From the NCBI GenBank assembly GCA_018828205.1, contig JAHJWA010000065.1:1-20818 (forward strand): 20,818 nucleotides of DNA. The letters run 5' to 3'. How positions within the stretch are numbered: the first letter of the stretch is position 1; the number at the start of each line of letters is the position of its first letter. The notes under the pieces are model-generated. The model saw nothing but the letters and a program-made list of their open reading frames with translations, was not told where the DNA came from and searched no databases. The translations under genes and the position numbers were made by a program. Shown in pieces: positions 6,816 to 13,965 of this stretch. The DNA is from Alphaproteobacteria bacterium. GTDB lineage: Bacteria > Pseudomonadota > Alphaproteobacteria > Sphingomonadales > Sphingomonadaceae.

Positions 6816-9007
6816 GCGCCGACCCCACCGAAGCCGAGGCCGCCAACGAGCTGATGCGGCTCGCGCGCGCGATCGCGAAGCACGACCGGCTGTATCATGC
6901 CGAGGATGCGCCCGAGATCAGCGACCAGGAATACGACGCGCTGGTGCGGCGCAACGCCGAGCTCGAGGCGGCGTTTCCGCAGCTGGTGCGCGCGGATTCG
7001 CCCTCGCGCAAGGTCGGGCATGCGGTGGCGGCCTCGCCGCTGTCCAAGGTCACGCATGCGGTGCGGATGATGAGCCTCGACAACGCCTTTGCAGGCGAGG
7101 AGGTGGGCGAATGGCTGGCGCGGGTGCGGCGCTTCCTGTCGCTCTCCGAGGAGGAACCGGTGGCGATCACCGCCGAGGACAAGATCGACGGCCTGTCCTG
7201 CTCGCTGCGCTACGAGCAGGGCGTGCTGGTGCGTGCGGCGACACGCGGCGACGGGCAGGTGGGCGAGGACGTCACCGCCAATGTCGCGCATATCGGCGAT
7301 ATCCCGCAGGGGCTCGCGGGCGATGCCCCCGAGGTCTTCGAGGTGCGCGGCGAGGTCTATATGGCGCGCGGCGATTTTCTCGCGCTCAACGGCGCGCAGG
7401 AGGAGGCGGGCGCAAAGCTGTTCGCCAATCCGCGCAACGCCGCCGCGGGTTCGCTGCGGCAGAAGGATGCGAGCGTCACCGCGGCGCGGCCGCTGCGGTT
7501 CTGGGCGCATGGCTGGGGCGCGGCGAGCGATGTGCCCGGCGAGACGCAGGAGGCGGTGATGCGGTGGATCGAGCGCTGGGGGCTGCCCGTCTCGCCGCTG
7601 TTCGCGCGGGTCGAGGGTCTCGAGGCGATGCTCGCGCATTACGCGAAGATCGGCGAGCAGCGCGCCGGCATGCCCTATGAGATCGACGGGGTGGTCTACA
7701 AGGTCGATAGGCTCGACTGGCAGGCGCGGCTGGGCTTCGTCGCCAAGGCGCCGCGCTGGGCGCTGGCGCACAAATTCCCCGCGGAGCGCGCCGAGACCAC
7801 GCTGGAAAGCATCGATATCCAGGTCGGGCGCACCGGCAAGCTGACCCCGGTGGGGCGGCTCGCCCCGGTGCTGGTGGGCGGGGTGACGGTGACCAATGTC
7901 ACGCTGCACAATCGCGACGAGATCGCGCGGCTGGGCGTGCGCCCCGGCGACAGGGTGCTGGTCCAGCGCGCGGGCGATGTCATCCCGCAGCTGGTCGAGA
8001 ACCTGACCCCCGAGGCCAAGCGCCCGGCCTATCCTTTCCCCGATCACTGCCCCGAGTGCGGCAGCGAGGCGGTGGCCGAGGAGGGCGAGGTCGATGTCCG
8101 CTGCACCGGCGGGCTGATCTGCCCCGCGCAGCGCACCGAGCGCTTGAAGCATTTCGTCAGCCGGGCGGCGCTCGATATCGACGGGCTGGGCGAGAAGACG
8201 ATCGACCAGTTCTTCGCGCTCGGCTGGCTGGAGAGCCCGGCGGATATCTTCCGGCTGAAGAAGCGCCGCGCGGAGATCCTCGCGCTCGAGGGCTGGCAGG
8301 ACAAGTCTGTGGACAATCTGTTGGCAAGCATCGAGGCCAAGCGCGCGCCCGATGCCGCGCGGCTGCTGTTCGGGCTGGGGATCCGGCATGTCGGGGCGGT
8401 GACGGCGCGCGATCTGATGAAGCATTTGCACGATCTGCCTGCGCTCCGGGCGGTGGTGGAGCGTTCGTCGCGGGCGGGCGAGGGCCTCTCGACTTCGCTC
8501 GAGGCGAATGGGGAGGGGAGCGAAACCAGCGAGGTTCAGCCTGCCAATCCAGACCCAATTCCGTTCGTGTCGAGCGAAGTCGAGACACCCAAGCGCAAGG
8601 GCCGCACACCGATAGAGCCAAACGCCGCCGAACTGCTCGCCATCGACGGGATCGGCCCTGCGGTGGTGGAGGCGCTGCAGGATTTCTTCCACGAGCCGCA
8701 CAATCGCGCGGTCTGGGACGATCTGCTCGGCGAGGTCACGCCGCCGCGCTACGAGGTCGCCACGCTCGAGAGCCCCGTCAGCGGCAAGACCGTGGTCTTC
8801 ACCGGCAAGCTCGAAACCATGAGCCGCGACGAGGCCAAGGCGCAGGCCGAGCGGCTGGGGGCCAAGGCCTCGGGCTCGGTCAGCGCCAAGACCGATCTGG
8901 TGGTCGCCGGGCCCGGCGCGGGGTCGAAACTGAAAAAGGCCGCGGAACTCGGAATCGAGGTCATCGAGGAAAGCGAATGGGCCAGGATCGTCGCGGCGGC
9001 CGGATGA
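6812..9007 (+). CDS. ligA: NAD+-dependent DNA ligase LigA
   Basis: Seals DNA nicks using NAD+ in replication and repair. The protein has 731 residues, long for the family (E. coli 671). The adenylation motif KIDG has Lys at residue 124. An OB domain is followed by a four-Cys zinc finger (Cys 413, 416, 431, 437), helix-hairpin-helix repeats (HhH; DGLGEKTI, LGIRHVGAVTA, IDGIGPAVVEA) and a C-terminal BRCT domain from about 653 (SGKTVVFTGKLETMSRDEAK). Between two HhH repeats, residues about 550-603 form a low-complexity segment. Part of it (558-593) is encoded by a palindromic-repeat doublet at 8483-8589, which accounts for much of the extra length. GTG start with GGAGG just upstream, overlapping recN by GTGA. 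The catalytic residues are intact, so I expect an active enzyme. Confidence 0.97.
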   Translation: MSADPTEAEAANELMRLARAIAKHDRLYHAEDAPEISDQEYDALVRRNAELEAAFPQLVRADSPSRKVGHAVAASPLSKVTHAVRMMSLDNAFAGEEVGEWLARVRRFLSLSEEEPVAITAEDKIDGLSCSLRYEQGVLVRAATRGDGQVGEDVTANVAHIGDIPQGLAGDAPEVFEVRGEVYMARGDFLALNGAQEEAGAKLFANPRNAAAGSLRQKDASVTAARPLRFWAHGWGAASDVPGETQEAVMRWIERWGLPVSPLFARVEGLEAMLAHYAKIGEQRAGMPYEIDGVVYKVDRLDWQARLGFVAKAPRWALAHKFPAERAETTLESIDIQVGRTGKLTPVGRLAPVLVGGVTVTNVTLHNRDEIARLGVRPGDRVLVQRAGDVIPQLVENLTPEAKRPAYPFPDHCPECGSEAVAEEGEVDVRCTGGLICPAQRTERLKHFVSRAALDIDGLGEKTIDQFFALGWLESPADIFRLKKRRAEILALEGWQDKSVDNLLASIEAKRAPDAARLLFGLGIRHVGAVTARDLMKHLHDLPALRAVVERSSRAGEGLSTSLEANGEGSETSEVQPANPDPIPFVSSEVETPKRKGRTPIEPNAAELLAIDGIGPAVVEALQDFFHEPHNRAVWDDLLGEVTPPRYEVATLESPVSGKTVVFTGKLETMSRDEAKAQAERLGAKASGSVSAKTDLVVAGPGAGSKLKKAAELGIEVIEESEWARIVAAAG
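8483..8589. repeat. palindromic repeat doublet inside ligA
   Basis: Two inverted 29-bp arms, 8483-8511 and 8561-8589, match at 24 of 29 positions, with a perfect 16-base core (tctcgacttcgctcga on the left arm, its complement on the right). The left arm is itself a small hairpin, ctcga (8488-8492) with tcgag (8499-8503). The doublet is read through in frame and encodes LigA residues 558-593, including STSLEANGEG and FVSSEVETPK. From general knowledge, GTGTCGAGCGAAGTCGAGACA is a sequence found many times in sphingomonad genomes, usually between genes. Confidence 0.8.
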
Positions 9008-10227
9008 TGCGAGACAGCGATGGAACGCCGCCGCCACCGGGACACCCGGTCCCCGGATCGCTCGCCCCCGCGGAGCCCGCCGAACCGCGCCACTGGTGGA
9101 TCGTCTCGCCGCTGGTCCGGTTTCTCGTCGTCCTGCTGCCCGTGCTCGGGCTGGCCGTGATGGTGAGCCTGCTGCCGCGGTTTCTCGAGGGCACCCAGCA
9201 GAGCGAACCCGCCGCCGCGATCGTGCCGGCGGCGCTCAGCGCTCCCGAGGCGGCGCTCGAGAACGAGCTCGCCGCGCTGGTGGCGGGCTTCGACGGCGAG
9301 GCCGGGCTGGCGGTGCAGGACATCGCCACCGGGCGGATCCTCCATGCCCGGGGCGATGAGCTGTATCCGCAGCAGAGCGTCAGCAAGTTCTGGGTGGCGC
9401 TCGCTGCGCTCGATGAGGCGGACGAGGGCCGCTTCGATCTGGCCGAGCCGGTCACGCTGCGCGCCGAGGACCTGACGCTGTTTCACCAGCCGATCCGCGA
9501 GATCGTCCGCAGCCGCGGACGGTTCGACACCGATTACGGCGATCTGCTCGACCGCGCGCTGACCCGCAGCGACAACACCGCCAACGACCGCATCCTGCGC
9601 CGGATCGGCGGGCCCGAGACGGTGCAGGACTTCATCGACGATGCCGAGCTGGCGGGGATCCGCTTCGGCACCGACGAGCGGACCAAGCAGAGCGGAATCG
9701 CCGGGCTGCAGTGGGATCAGGCCTATTCGATGGGGCGCGGCTTCTACGACGCGCGCGATGCCTTGCCCGACGCGCTCCGGCGCGCGCGCTTCGAGGCCTA
9801 TCTCGCCGATCCTGTCGACGGCGCCTCGCCGATCGGGATCGCGCATGCGCTGGGCCAGCTCGCGCGCGGCTCGCTGTTGTCCTCGGTCTCGACCGAATTG
9901 CTGCTGGCGACGCTGGAACAGACCCGCAGCGGGCCGCGGCGGCTGAAGGGCGGGGTGCCGCCCGGCTGGACCATCGCGCACAAGACCGGCACCGGACAGG
10001 AATTCGGCGGCGAACAATCGGGCTACAATGATATCGGCATCGTCACCTCGCCCGCGGGGCGCGAATATGCGGTGGTCGCGATGATCCGCCGCACCGGGGC
10101 GCCGGTGCCCGCGCGAATGGCGATGATGCAGGAGCTGGTGCGCGCGGTGGTCCGCTACGACGAGGCGGCCTATCCCCCGCCGCCGGGCGCGCAGCCCGTC
10201 AGCGGGGCGGTGACCACCGAACCCTGA
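9004..10227 (+). CDS. membrane-anchored class A beta-lactamase-like serine hydrolase
   Basis: A 407-residue penicillin-binding/beta-lactamase-fold enzyme. A Pro-rich cytoplasmic tail (1-38) and one hydrophobic segment (about 40-57) suggest a periplasmic domain anchored in the inner membrane. Active-site motifs are SVSK (nucleophile Ser125, Lys128), SDN (189-191) and KTG (327-329). After SDN the helix TANDRILRRIGGPETV matches class A enzymes. The omega-loop ExxLN motif with the general-base Glu is not visible: the corresponding stretch reads DERTKQSGIAGL. The enzyme may therefore be a poor beta-lactamase or act on another substrate, such as peptidoglycan. The start is ATG 9004 (ATGA overlap with the ligA stop) or ATG 9007. 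It is co-translated with ligA and has no promoter of its own in view. Confidence 0.85.
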   Translation: MMRDSDGTPPPPGHPVPGSLAPAEPAEPRHWWIVSPLVRFLVVLLPVLGLAVMVSLLPRFLEGTQQSEPAAAIVPAALSAPEAALENELAALVAGFDGEAGLAVQDIATGRILHARGDELYPQQSVSKFWVALAALDEADEGRFDLAEPVTLRAEDLTLFHQPIREIVRSRGRFDTDYGDLLDRALTRSDNTANDRILRRIGGPETVQDFIDDAELAGIRFGTDERTKQSGIAGLQWDQAYSMGRGFYDARDALPDALRRARFEAYLADPVDGASPIGIAHALGQLARGSLLSSVSTELLLATLEQTRSGPRRLKGGVPPGWTIAHKTGTGQEFGGEQSGYNDIGIVTSPAGREYAVVAMIRRTGAPVPARMAMMQELVRAVVRYDEAAYPPPPGAQPVSGAVTTEP

Positions 10228-10245
10228 GCGCGGTTGCGCGCGGGT

Positions 10246-10932
10246 TCAATCCCCCGGCGGCTGGTCGTTGGGCATCAGGTGGATTTCGCGGATTGCCGAG
10301 CTCTTGCGCTGCGACAGCGCGAAGACGAGGGCATCGGCGATATCCTCGGGCTGGAGCTTGCCCGGCTGCGGCTCGTCGAAGAACGGGGTGTCGACCATGC
10401 CCGGCGAGATCACCGTGCAGCGGCCGCCCCATTCGCGCATCTCCTCGGCGAGGTTGCCCGCGAGGCCGTGGACGAACCATTTGGTCGCGCCATAGACCGA
10501 GCCCTTGAGATGATCGCGGCCCGCCTTGGAGCCGGTGACCACGAAATGGCCCTGCGTCTTGCGCAGATGCGGCAGCGTGGCATGCGCGGTGGTGAGCACC
10601 GCGAGCACGTTGAGATGGATCATCGCGTGCCATTCCTCGGGGTCGCCCTTCTCGACGCCTGGCTTCTCGACCCCCATCCCGGCGTTGGCGAAGACCGCGT
10701 CGAGCCCGCCGAAGCGCGCCAGGGTCTGCTCGACCGCCGAGTCGAGCGCTCCGCGATCGGTGATGTCGCATTCGAGCGCCAGCGCTGCATCGCCGATTTC
10801 GGCGGCGAGCTTGTCGAGCTTGTCGCCCGAGCGCGCCAGCAGCGCGACGTTCCAGCCGGCTGCGGCGGCGGCGCGGGCGCTGGCGGCGCCGATCCCGGTG
10901 GAGGCGCCGGTGATGAGAAGTGTTCTGGTCAT
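10246..10932 (-). CDS. short-chain dehydrogenase/reductase (SDR) I
   Basis: A cytoplasmic NAD(P)-dependent oxidoreductase of 228 residues with the classical SDR layout. Cofactor-binding TGASTGIG is at 8-15. D56 follows the CDITD stretch typical of the adenine pocket. FANAGMG is near 81-87. The catalytic residues are Asn108, Ser135, Tyr147 and Lys151 (YGATK). SPGMVDTPF follows the active site as in the family. The substrate cannot be inferred. ATG 10932; its end faces the serine hydrolase gene convergently with an 18-bp gap. It lies 61 bp downstream of the DUF2459 gene on the same strand and is possibly in the prmA transcript. Confidence 0.93.
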   Translation of the reverse strand: MTRTLLITGASTGIGAASARAAAAAGWNVALLARSGDKLDKLAAEIGDAALALECDITDRGALDSAVEQTLARFGGLDAVFANAGMGVEKPGVEKGDPEEWHAMIHLNVLAVLTTAHATLPHLRKTQGHFVVTGSKAGRDHLKGSVYGATKWFVHGLAGNLAEEMREWGGRCTVISPGMVDTPFFDEPQPGKLQPEDIADALVFALSQRKSSAIREIHLMPNDQPPGD

Positions 10933-10993
10933 GTCTGCCCTTTTCGCTCTGTCTGTCGCAACCCGAATGGACGAGGGCGGGGGCTTGTTCCGC

Positions 10994-11734
10994 TCAGCGC
11001 GGGACGGGAGCGCCAGGCTCGGGCTCCTCGACCCAGCGCATCACCCCGCCCGCGAGCGGGGTCCAGACCCCCATCCTCATCCCGGCATAGGCAAGCACAT
11101 CGCCGACCCACTGGTTGCAGGTGTTGGTGAGCGTATAGCGCCCACGCGCGTCGTAATTGCGCGCCCCCAGCTCGTAGCTGGGGTAGGTGCGCCGCTCGGC
11201 GCCGGGCGGCAGCGCGGGCAGCGCGGGCAGCGCCGCCTCGATGCGTTCGACCAGACGCGCGTATTCCGCGGGGCGCAGCGTCACCGGGCGGTGGTGATCG
11301 GACGGCAGCGGCTGGACGTAATGCCCCACCCGCATCAGCCCCTCGCCGCCGTGCAGCACGATCCTCGCCGCGGTGGAGAGTTTCAGATCGCCCCAGGTCG
11401 GGGTGTTGAGGAAGACCTCCTTCTCGCCCCAGCCGATCGCGATATGCGTGGGCAATTGCCCGTCCAGCGGGCGCGGCTCGCCGGCGGAGGGGAAGGTGGT
11501 GCGCCAGTCCTTGACCCGGCTTACCACCGGCATGACGATCCCGGTGTGGACGCCATTGGTCTCGACCATGATGGTGATCCCGCGCTCGGGTTCGCTCCAG
11601 CCGGGATTGCGCGGCAGCGCGGCGCCGATCCAGGCGAGCAGCAGGAAGGCGGCCACGATCAGCAGCGGGGCCAGCGCCAACCCCGCGAGCCAGACGCGGG
11701 CGCGCCTCAGCGGATGCGTCGGTTGCGCAGCCAC
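10994..11734 (-). CDS. DUF2459/TIGR02117 family membrane-anchored protein
   Basis: About 246 residues; conserved protein of unknown function. A basic N-terminus and one transmembrane segment (about 15-40) precede a periplasmic domain. The domain has VETNGVHTGIVMP with His63 near its start and TNTCNQWVGDVLAYAGM with Cys206 near its end. A His-then-Cys order with HTGI resembles circularly permuted papain/NlpC-like folds; this is inference. A short LPA triplet repeat (LPALPALPPG) reflects a 9-bp DNA repeat near 11215-11235. The start is uncertain: GTG 11734 overlaps the prmA end by 28 bp and has no ideal ribosome-binding site, but no better start precedes the membrane segment. It is downstream of prmA and upstream of the SDR. 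Confidence 0.8.
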   Translation of the reverse strand: MAAQPTHPLRRARVWLAGLALAPLLIVAAFLLLAWIGAALPRNPGWSEPERGITIMVETNGVHTGIVMPVVSRVKDWRTTFPSAGEPRPLDGQLPTHIAIGWGEKEVFLNTPTWGDLKLSTAARIVLHGGEGLMRVGHYVQPLPSDHHRPVTLRPAEYARLVERIEAALPALPALPPGAERRTYPSYELGARNYDARGRYTLTNTCNQWVGDVLAYAGMRMGVWTPLAGGVMRWVEEPEPGAPVPR

Positions 11735-12612
11735 AGGATCGACCAGTCGCCTTTCACCAGCCGCCGCGCGAGCCGCATGCCCTGGCGACGATAGGCGGCG
11801 CGGACATCGGCTTCCTGCGTTTCGAGCAGGCCCGCCAACACGACATGGCCGCCGGGCGCGGTGGCACCGGCGAATTCGGGCGCGAGGTCGATCAGCGGCC
11901 CGGCGAGGATGTTGGCGATCAAGAGATCGTAGGGCCCGCGCGAGCGCAGCACGGGATCGTCCATCCCGTCGGCGATGGTGGGGGTGAGCATGCCCGGAGC
12001 CTCGCCCAGCGGCACGCCATTGCTGCGCGCATTGGTGAGGATCACATCGAGGCAGACCGGGTCGATATCCGAGGCGGTGGCGAAGGCCCTGGGCCACAGA
12101 TGCATCGCGGCGAAGGCGAGCAGCCCGGTGCCGGTGCCGATATCGGCATGGTTGCGCACCACCAGCCCGTCGCGCTTCATAAGGTCGAGCATCGCGAGAC
12201 AGCCCGCGGTGGTGGCGTGCTGTCCGGTGCCGAAGGCCTGGCTCGCGGGGATCGCGAGATTGATTGCAAGAGGGTCGGGCGCGTGATCGGGGGTGTGGAC
12301 ATGGAACCGCCCGGCGCGGATCGGCTCGACCCCCTGCTGGCTCAGCGTGACCCAGTCGGTGGGGGCCAGCTTCTCGAGCGCGAAGGACGGCGGCTCGCCT
12401 GCGAACAGCTTCGCGATGGCGCTGCGGTCGGCCGTGGTGGGCTCGCGGGGGAGCCAGGCTTCGAACATCCATTCTTCGGGATTCGGCTCGGCGATCTCGT
12501 GCGCCGAGAGCACGATCTCGGCATCCCAGCCATCGTCCTCGGCCTGCCGCTCGAGCGCCGCCCGCGCCGCGCTCCGCGAAATTTCGCCCGATAGTTTCCA
12601 GCTGTCCGTCAT
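11707..12612 (-). CDS. prmA: ribosomal protein L11 methyltransferase (PrmA)
   Basis: SAM-dependent methyltransferase that modifies ribosomal protein L11. The protein has 301 residues. The N-terminal L11-recognition domain (about 1-95) is followed by the family block AFGTGQHATT (about 126-135), SAM motif I DIGTGTGLLAF (from about 157), the acidic DIDPV after the second strand, and the NPPY-like ANILAGPL near the end. The ATG at 12612 (MTDSWKLSGE) has AAGG about 8 nt upstream; an in-frame extension to 12717 would add an unconserved leader and is not used. It is the first gene of a probable prmA-DUF2459-SDR transcript. Confidence 0.93.
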   Translation of the reverse strand: MTDSWKLSGEISRSAARAALERQAEDDGWDAEIVLSAHEIAEPNPEEWMFEAWLPREPTTADRSAIAKLFAGEPPSFALEKLAPTDWVTLSQQGVEPIRAGRFHVHTPDHAPDPLAINLAIPASQAFGTGQHATTAGCLAMLDLMKRDGLVVRNHADIGTGTGLLAFAAMHLWPRAFATASDIDPVCLDVILTNARSNGVPLGEAPGMLTPTIADGMDDPVLRSRGPYDLLIANILAGPLIDLAPEFAGATAPGGHVVLAGLLETQEADVRAAYRRQGMRLARRLVKGDWSILWLRNRRIR

Positions 12613-12730
12613 GGCGAGGCCCTTAGCGCAGGCGAGGCGGGGGAAACCAGCCCGATAGTGCAACAGAGCGCGCGCCCGCCATTTCCCGGAAGACGGGACG
12701 CGGCTGGAGCATTCCAATGTCCCACCATCT

Positions 12731-12762
12731 TCGTCGCCCCCGCGAAAGCGGGGGTCCCGCTG
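12731..12762. repeat. REP-like palindrome, left copy flanking GIY-YIG gene
   Basis: A 32-bp element containing a perfect 7-bp stem, cccccgc (12737-12743) and gcggggg (12748-12754), closed by a GAAA tetraloop. It is an inverted copy of 13078-13109 with 30 of 32 positions identical. It ends 11 bp beyond the stop codon of the GIY-YIG gene. From general knowledge, the CCCCCGCGAAAGCGGGGG motif is a very common interspersed palindrome in alphaproteobacteria; its spurious translations contain PRESGGP. Confidence 0.9.
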
Positions 12763-12773
12763 CCGTCAGCCGC

Positions 12774-13073
12774 TCAGCCGGTGAGCGTCGGGAAAAGGTC
12801 GAGCCAGTCGGGATTGTGCCGTTCGATCAGTTCGATCTTCCAGGCGCGTCGCCACTTCTTGATCGCCTTTTCGCGCGCGATGGCATCGATGATCGCCTCG
12901 TGACGTTCGCAATGGACCAGCAGCGTAAAGCCGTATTGGCGGACGAAGGCGGATCCCTCACCCTTCTTGTGCTGCGCGACGCGCGAAACCAGATCGGCGG
13001 TCACGCCGGTGTAGATACCGCCGCGGTAGCGGTCGCTCATCATGTAGACCCAGCCGCCCTTGGCGCCGGCCAT
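12774..13073 (-). CDS. GIY-YIG nuclease family protein
   Basis: A 99-residue single-domain protein of the small, UvrC-N-terminus-like GIY-YIG type. The two signature segments are WVYMM (8-12) and GIYTG (19-23, so YTG replaces YIG). The catalytic Arg is at 31 in LVSRVAQHK, His35 follows, and the metal-binding Glu is Glu68 in REKAIKKWRRAWK. The nuclease residues look intact. The ATG at 13073 is only 5 bp from the inner edge of the right palindrome (13078-13109), and the stop is 11 bp from the left one (12731-12762). No clear ribosome-binding site precedes the ATG. The gene stands between prmA and an SDR gene, unrelated to either. Its actual substrate is unknown; the flanking repeats are the obvious candidates. 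Confidence 0.9.
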   Translation of the reverse strand: MAGAKGGWVYMMSDRYRGGIYTGVTADLVSRVAQHKKGEGSAFVRQYGFTLLVHCERHEAIIDAIAREKAIKKWRRAWKIELIERHNPDWLDLFPTLTG

Positions 13074-13077
13074 CGCT

Positions 13078-13109
13078 CAGCGGGGCCCCCGCTTTCGCGG
13101 GGGTGACGA
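13078..13109. repeat. REP-like palindrome, right copy flanking GIY-YIG gene
   Basis: Reverse complement of the element at 12731-12762 with two differences. It has the same GAAA-closed 7-bp stem read on the minus strand. It lies immediately upstream of the GIY-YIG start codon, so it would be in the leader of its mRNA or in its promoter. The adjoining gcgggg/ccccgc (13080-13092) allows an alternative pairing. Confidence 0.9.
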
Positions 13110-13131
13110 GTTGGGGGCGGGGGCGACCAGA

Positions 13132-13857
13132 TCAGCGCACATAGCTCGCGCCATTGGCGTCGAGCGTGGTTCCGGTCATGCTGGGGGGCGCGTCGAGCGC
13201 GCAGAAGGTGATCATCGCGGCGATCTCCTCGGGCTCGGCGACGCGGCCCAGCGGGATATCGGCGAGCAGCCCGGGTCCGCCGCGGCTGTCGAGATAGTCG
13301 CCCGCCATCGCGGTGTCGGTGAAGCCGGGCGCGATCGCGAAGCTGAGGATGTTCTCGCCCGCATAGGCGCGCGCGATGGTCTTGTGCAGCGCCAGCATCC
13401 CGCCCTTGCTGGCGGCGTAGTGCCAATGCGCGGGGCTGTCGCCGCGGTGCCCGGCGCGGCTGGCGACATGGACGATCCGCCCGCCGCGCGTGTCGCCCCG
13501 GGCGGCGCGTTCCTGCCAGTGGCGCACCGCGAAGCGCGACAATTGCGCCGCGGCGGTGAGGTTGATCCGCATCGTGTCCTCGAACGCGGCGAGCCAGTGC
13601 AGATCGGTGGCGTCGACCGGGTTGGGCGCGAACAGGCCGGCGTTGTTGACCAGCACGTCGATCTCGCCCCCGGCGCGGGCCAGCGCGGCCTGCCACAGTT
13701 CGTGGGGCGCGAAGGGCTGGGTGAAGTCCGCGGGGACGGTGTCGGTCGCGGTGCTGGTGGTCGCCTGGCCGATAACTGTCGCGCCGCGCGCCTCGAGCGA
13801 GGATTTGGCCGCCGCGCCGATGCCGCGGCTGGATCCGGTGAGCAGGATGCAAGTCAT
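13132..13857 (-). CDS. short-chain dehydrogenase/reductase (SDR) II
   Basis: A 241-residue SDR oxidoreductase. TGSSRGIG is at 7-14, NNAG at 71-74, and the catalytic residues are Asn99, Ser133, Tyr147 and Lys151 (YAASK). After the active site come IAPGFTDTAMAGD and PLGRVAEPEEIAAMITFCALDA, the usual SDR C-terminal pattern ending in GTTLDANGASYVR. This resembles 3-oxoacyl-ACP-reductase-like SDRs, but the substrate is not determinable. ATG 13857 is preceded by AGG about 8 nt upstream; a longer in-frame leader to 13962 is rejected. It is divergent from sdhC, with a 108-bp region between them that holds a 12-bp palindrome. Confidence 0.92.
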   Translation of the reverse strand: MTCILLTGSSRGIGAAAKSSLEARGATVIGQATTSTATDTVPADFTQPFAPHELWQAALARAGGEIDVLVNNAGLFAPNPVDATDLHWLAAFEDTMRINLTAAAQLSRFAVRHWQERAARGDTRGGRIVHVASRAGHRGDSPAHWHYAASKGGMLALHKTIARAYAGENILSFAIAPGFTDTAMAGDYLDSRGGPGLLADIPLGRVAEPEEIAAMITFCALDAPPSMTGTTLDANGASYVR

Positions 13858-13870
13858 GCAAGCGCCTATT

Positions 13871-13882
13871 CGCAAATTTGCG
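13871..13882. promoter_or_regulatory. perfect 12-bp palindrome in SDR/sdhC divergent region
   Basis: cgcaaatttgcg, a perfect dyad 13 bp upstream of the SDR II start and 83 bp upstream of sdhC. AT-rich core in a GC-rich setting. It could be an operator acting on the SDR gene, the sdh operon or both. No regulator is identified, and convincing -35/-10 hexamers for sdhC were not found. Confidence 0.4.
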
Positions 13883-13965
13883 CCATTTGTCGAGGCCAGC
13901 CGCCTTGTCTCGCGCGCGATGTCCGCTAAGGAGAGCCTCCCAATCTCACCGACCGGACACAAATC

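Noticed and set aside
6656..9037. A 793-codon minus-strand open frame opposite ligA
   Set aside because: Antisense shadow in high-GC DNA; LigA motifs on the plus strand are complete.
9004..10227. Regulation of the lactamase-like hydrolase by the BlaI/M56 pair
   Set aside because: The hydrolase start overlaps ligA, leaving no promoter of its own, and I saw no TACANNTGTA motif near it; the pair is 8 kb away, so the name similarity alone is not evidence.
12717..13106. A plus-strand open frame containing RRPRESGGPAAVS
   Set aside because: The recognisable peptide is the spurious translation of the interspersed palindrome; the frame lies opposite the GIY-YIG gene and has no other support.
12712..13125. 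Target-site duplications at the ends of the GIY-YIG unit
   Set aside because: The outer flanks (ccaccatct on the left, gttgggggc on the right) share no direct repeat, so insertion with duplication is not shown.
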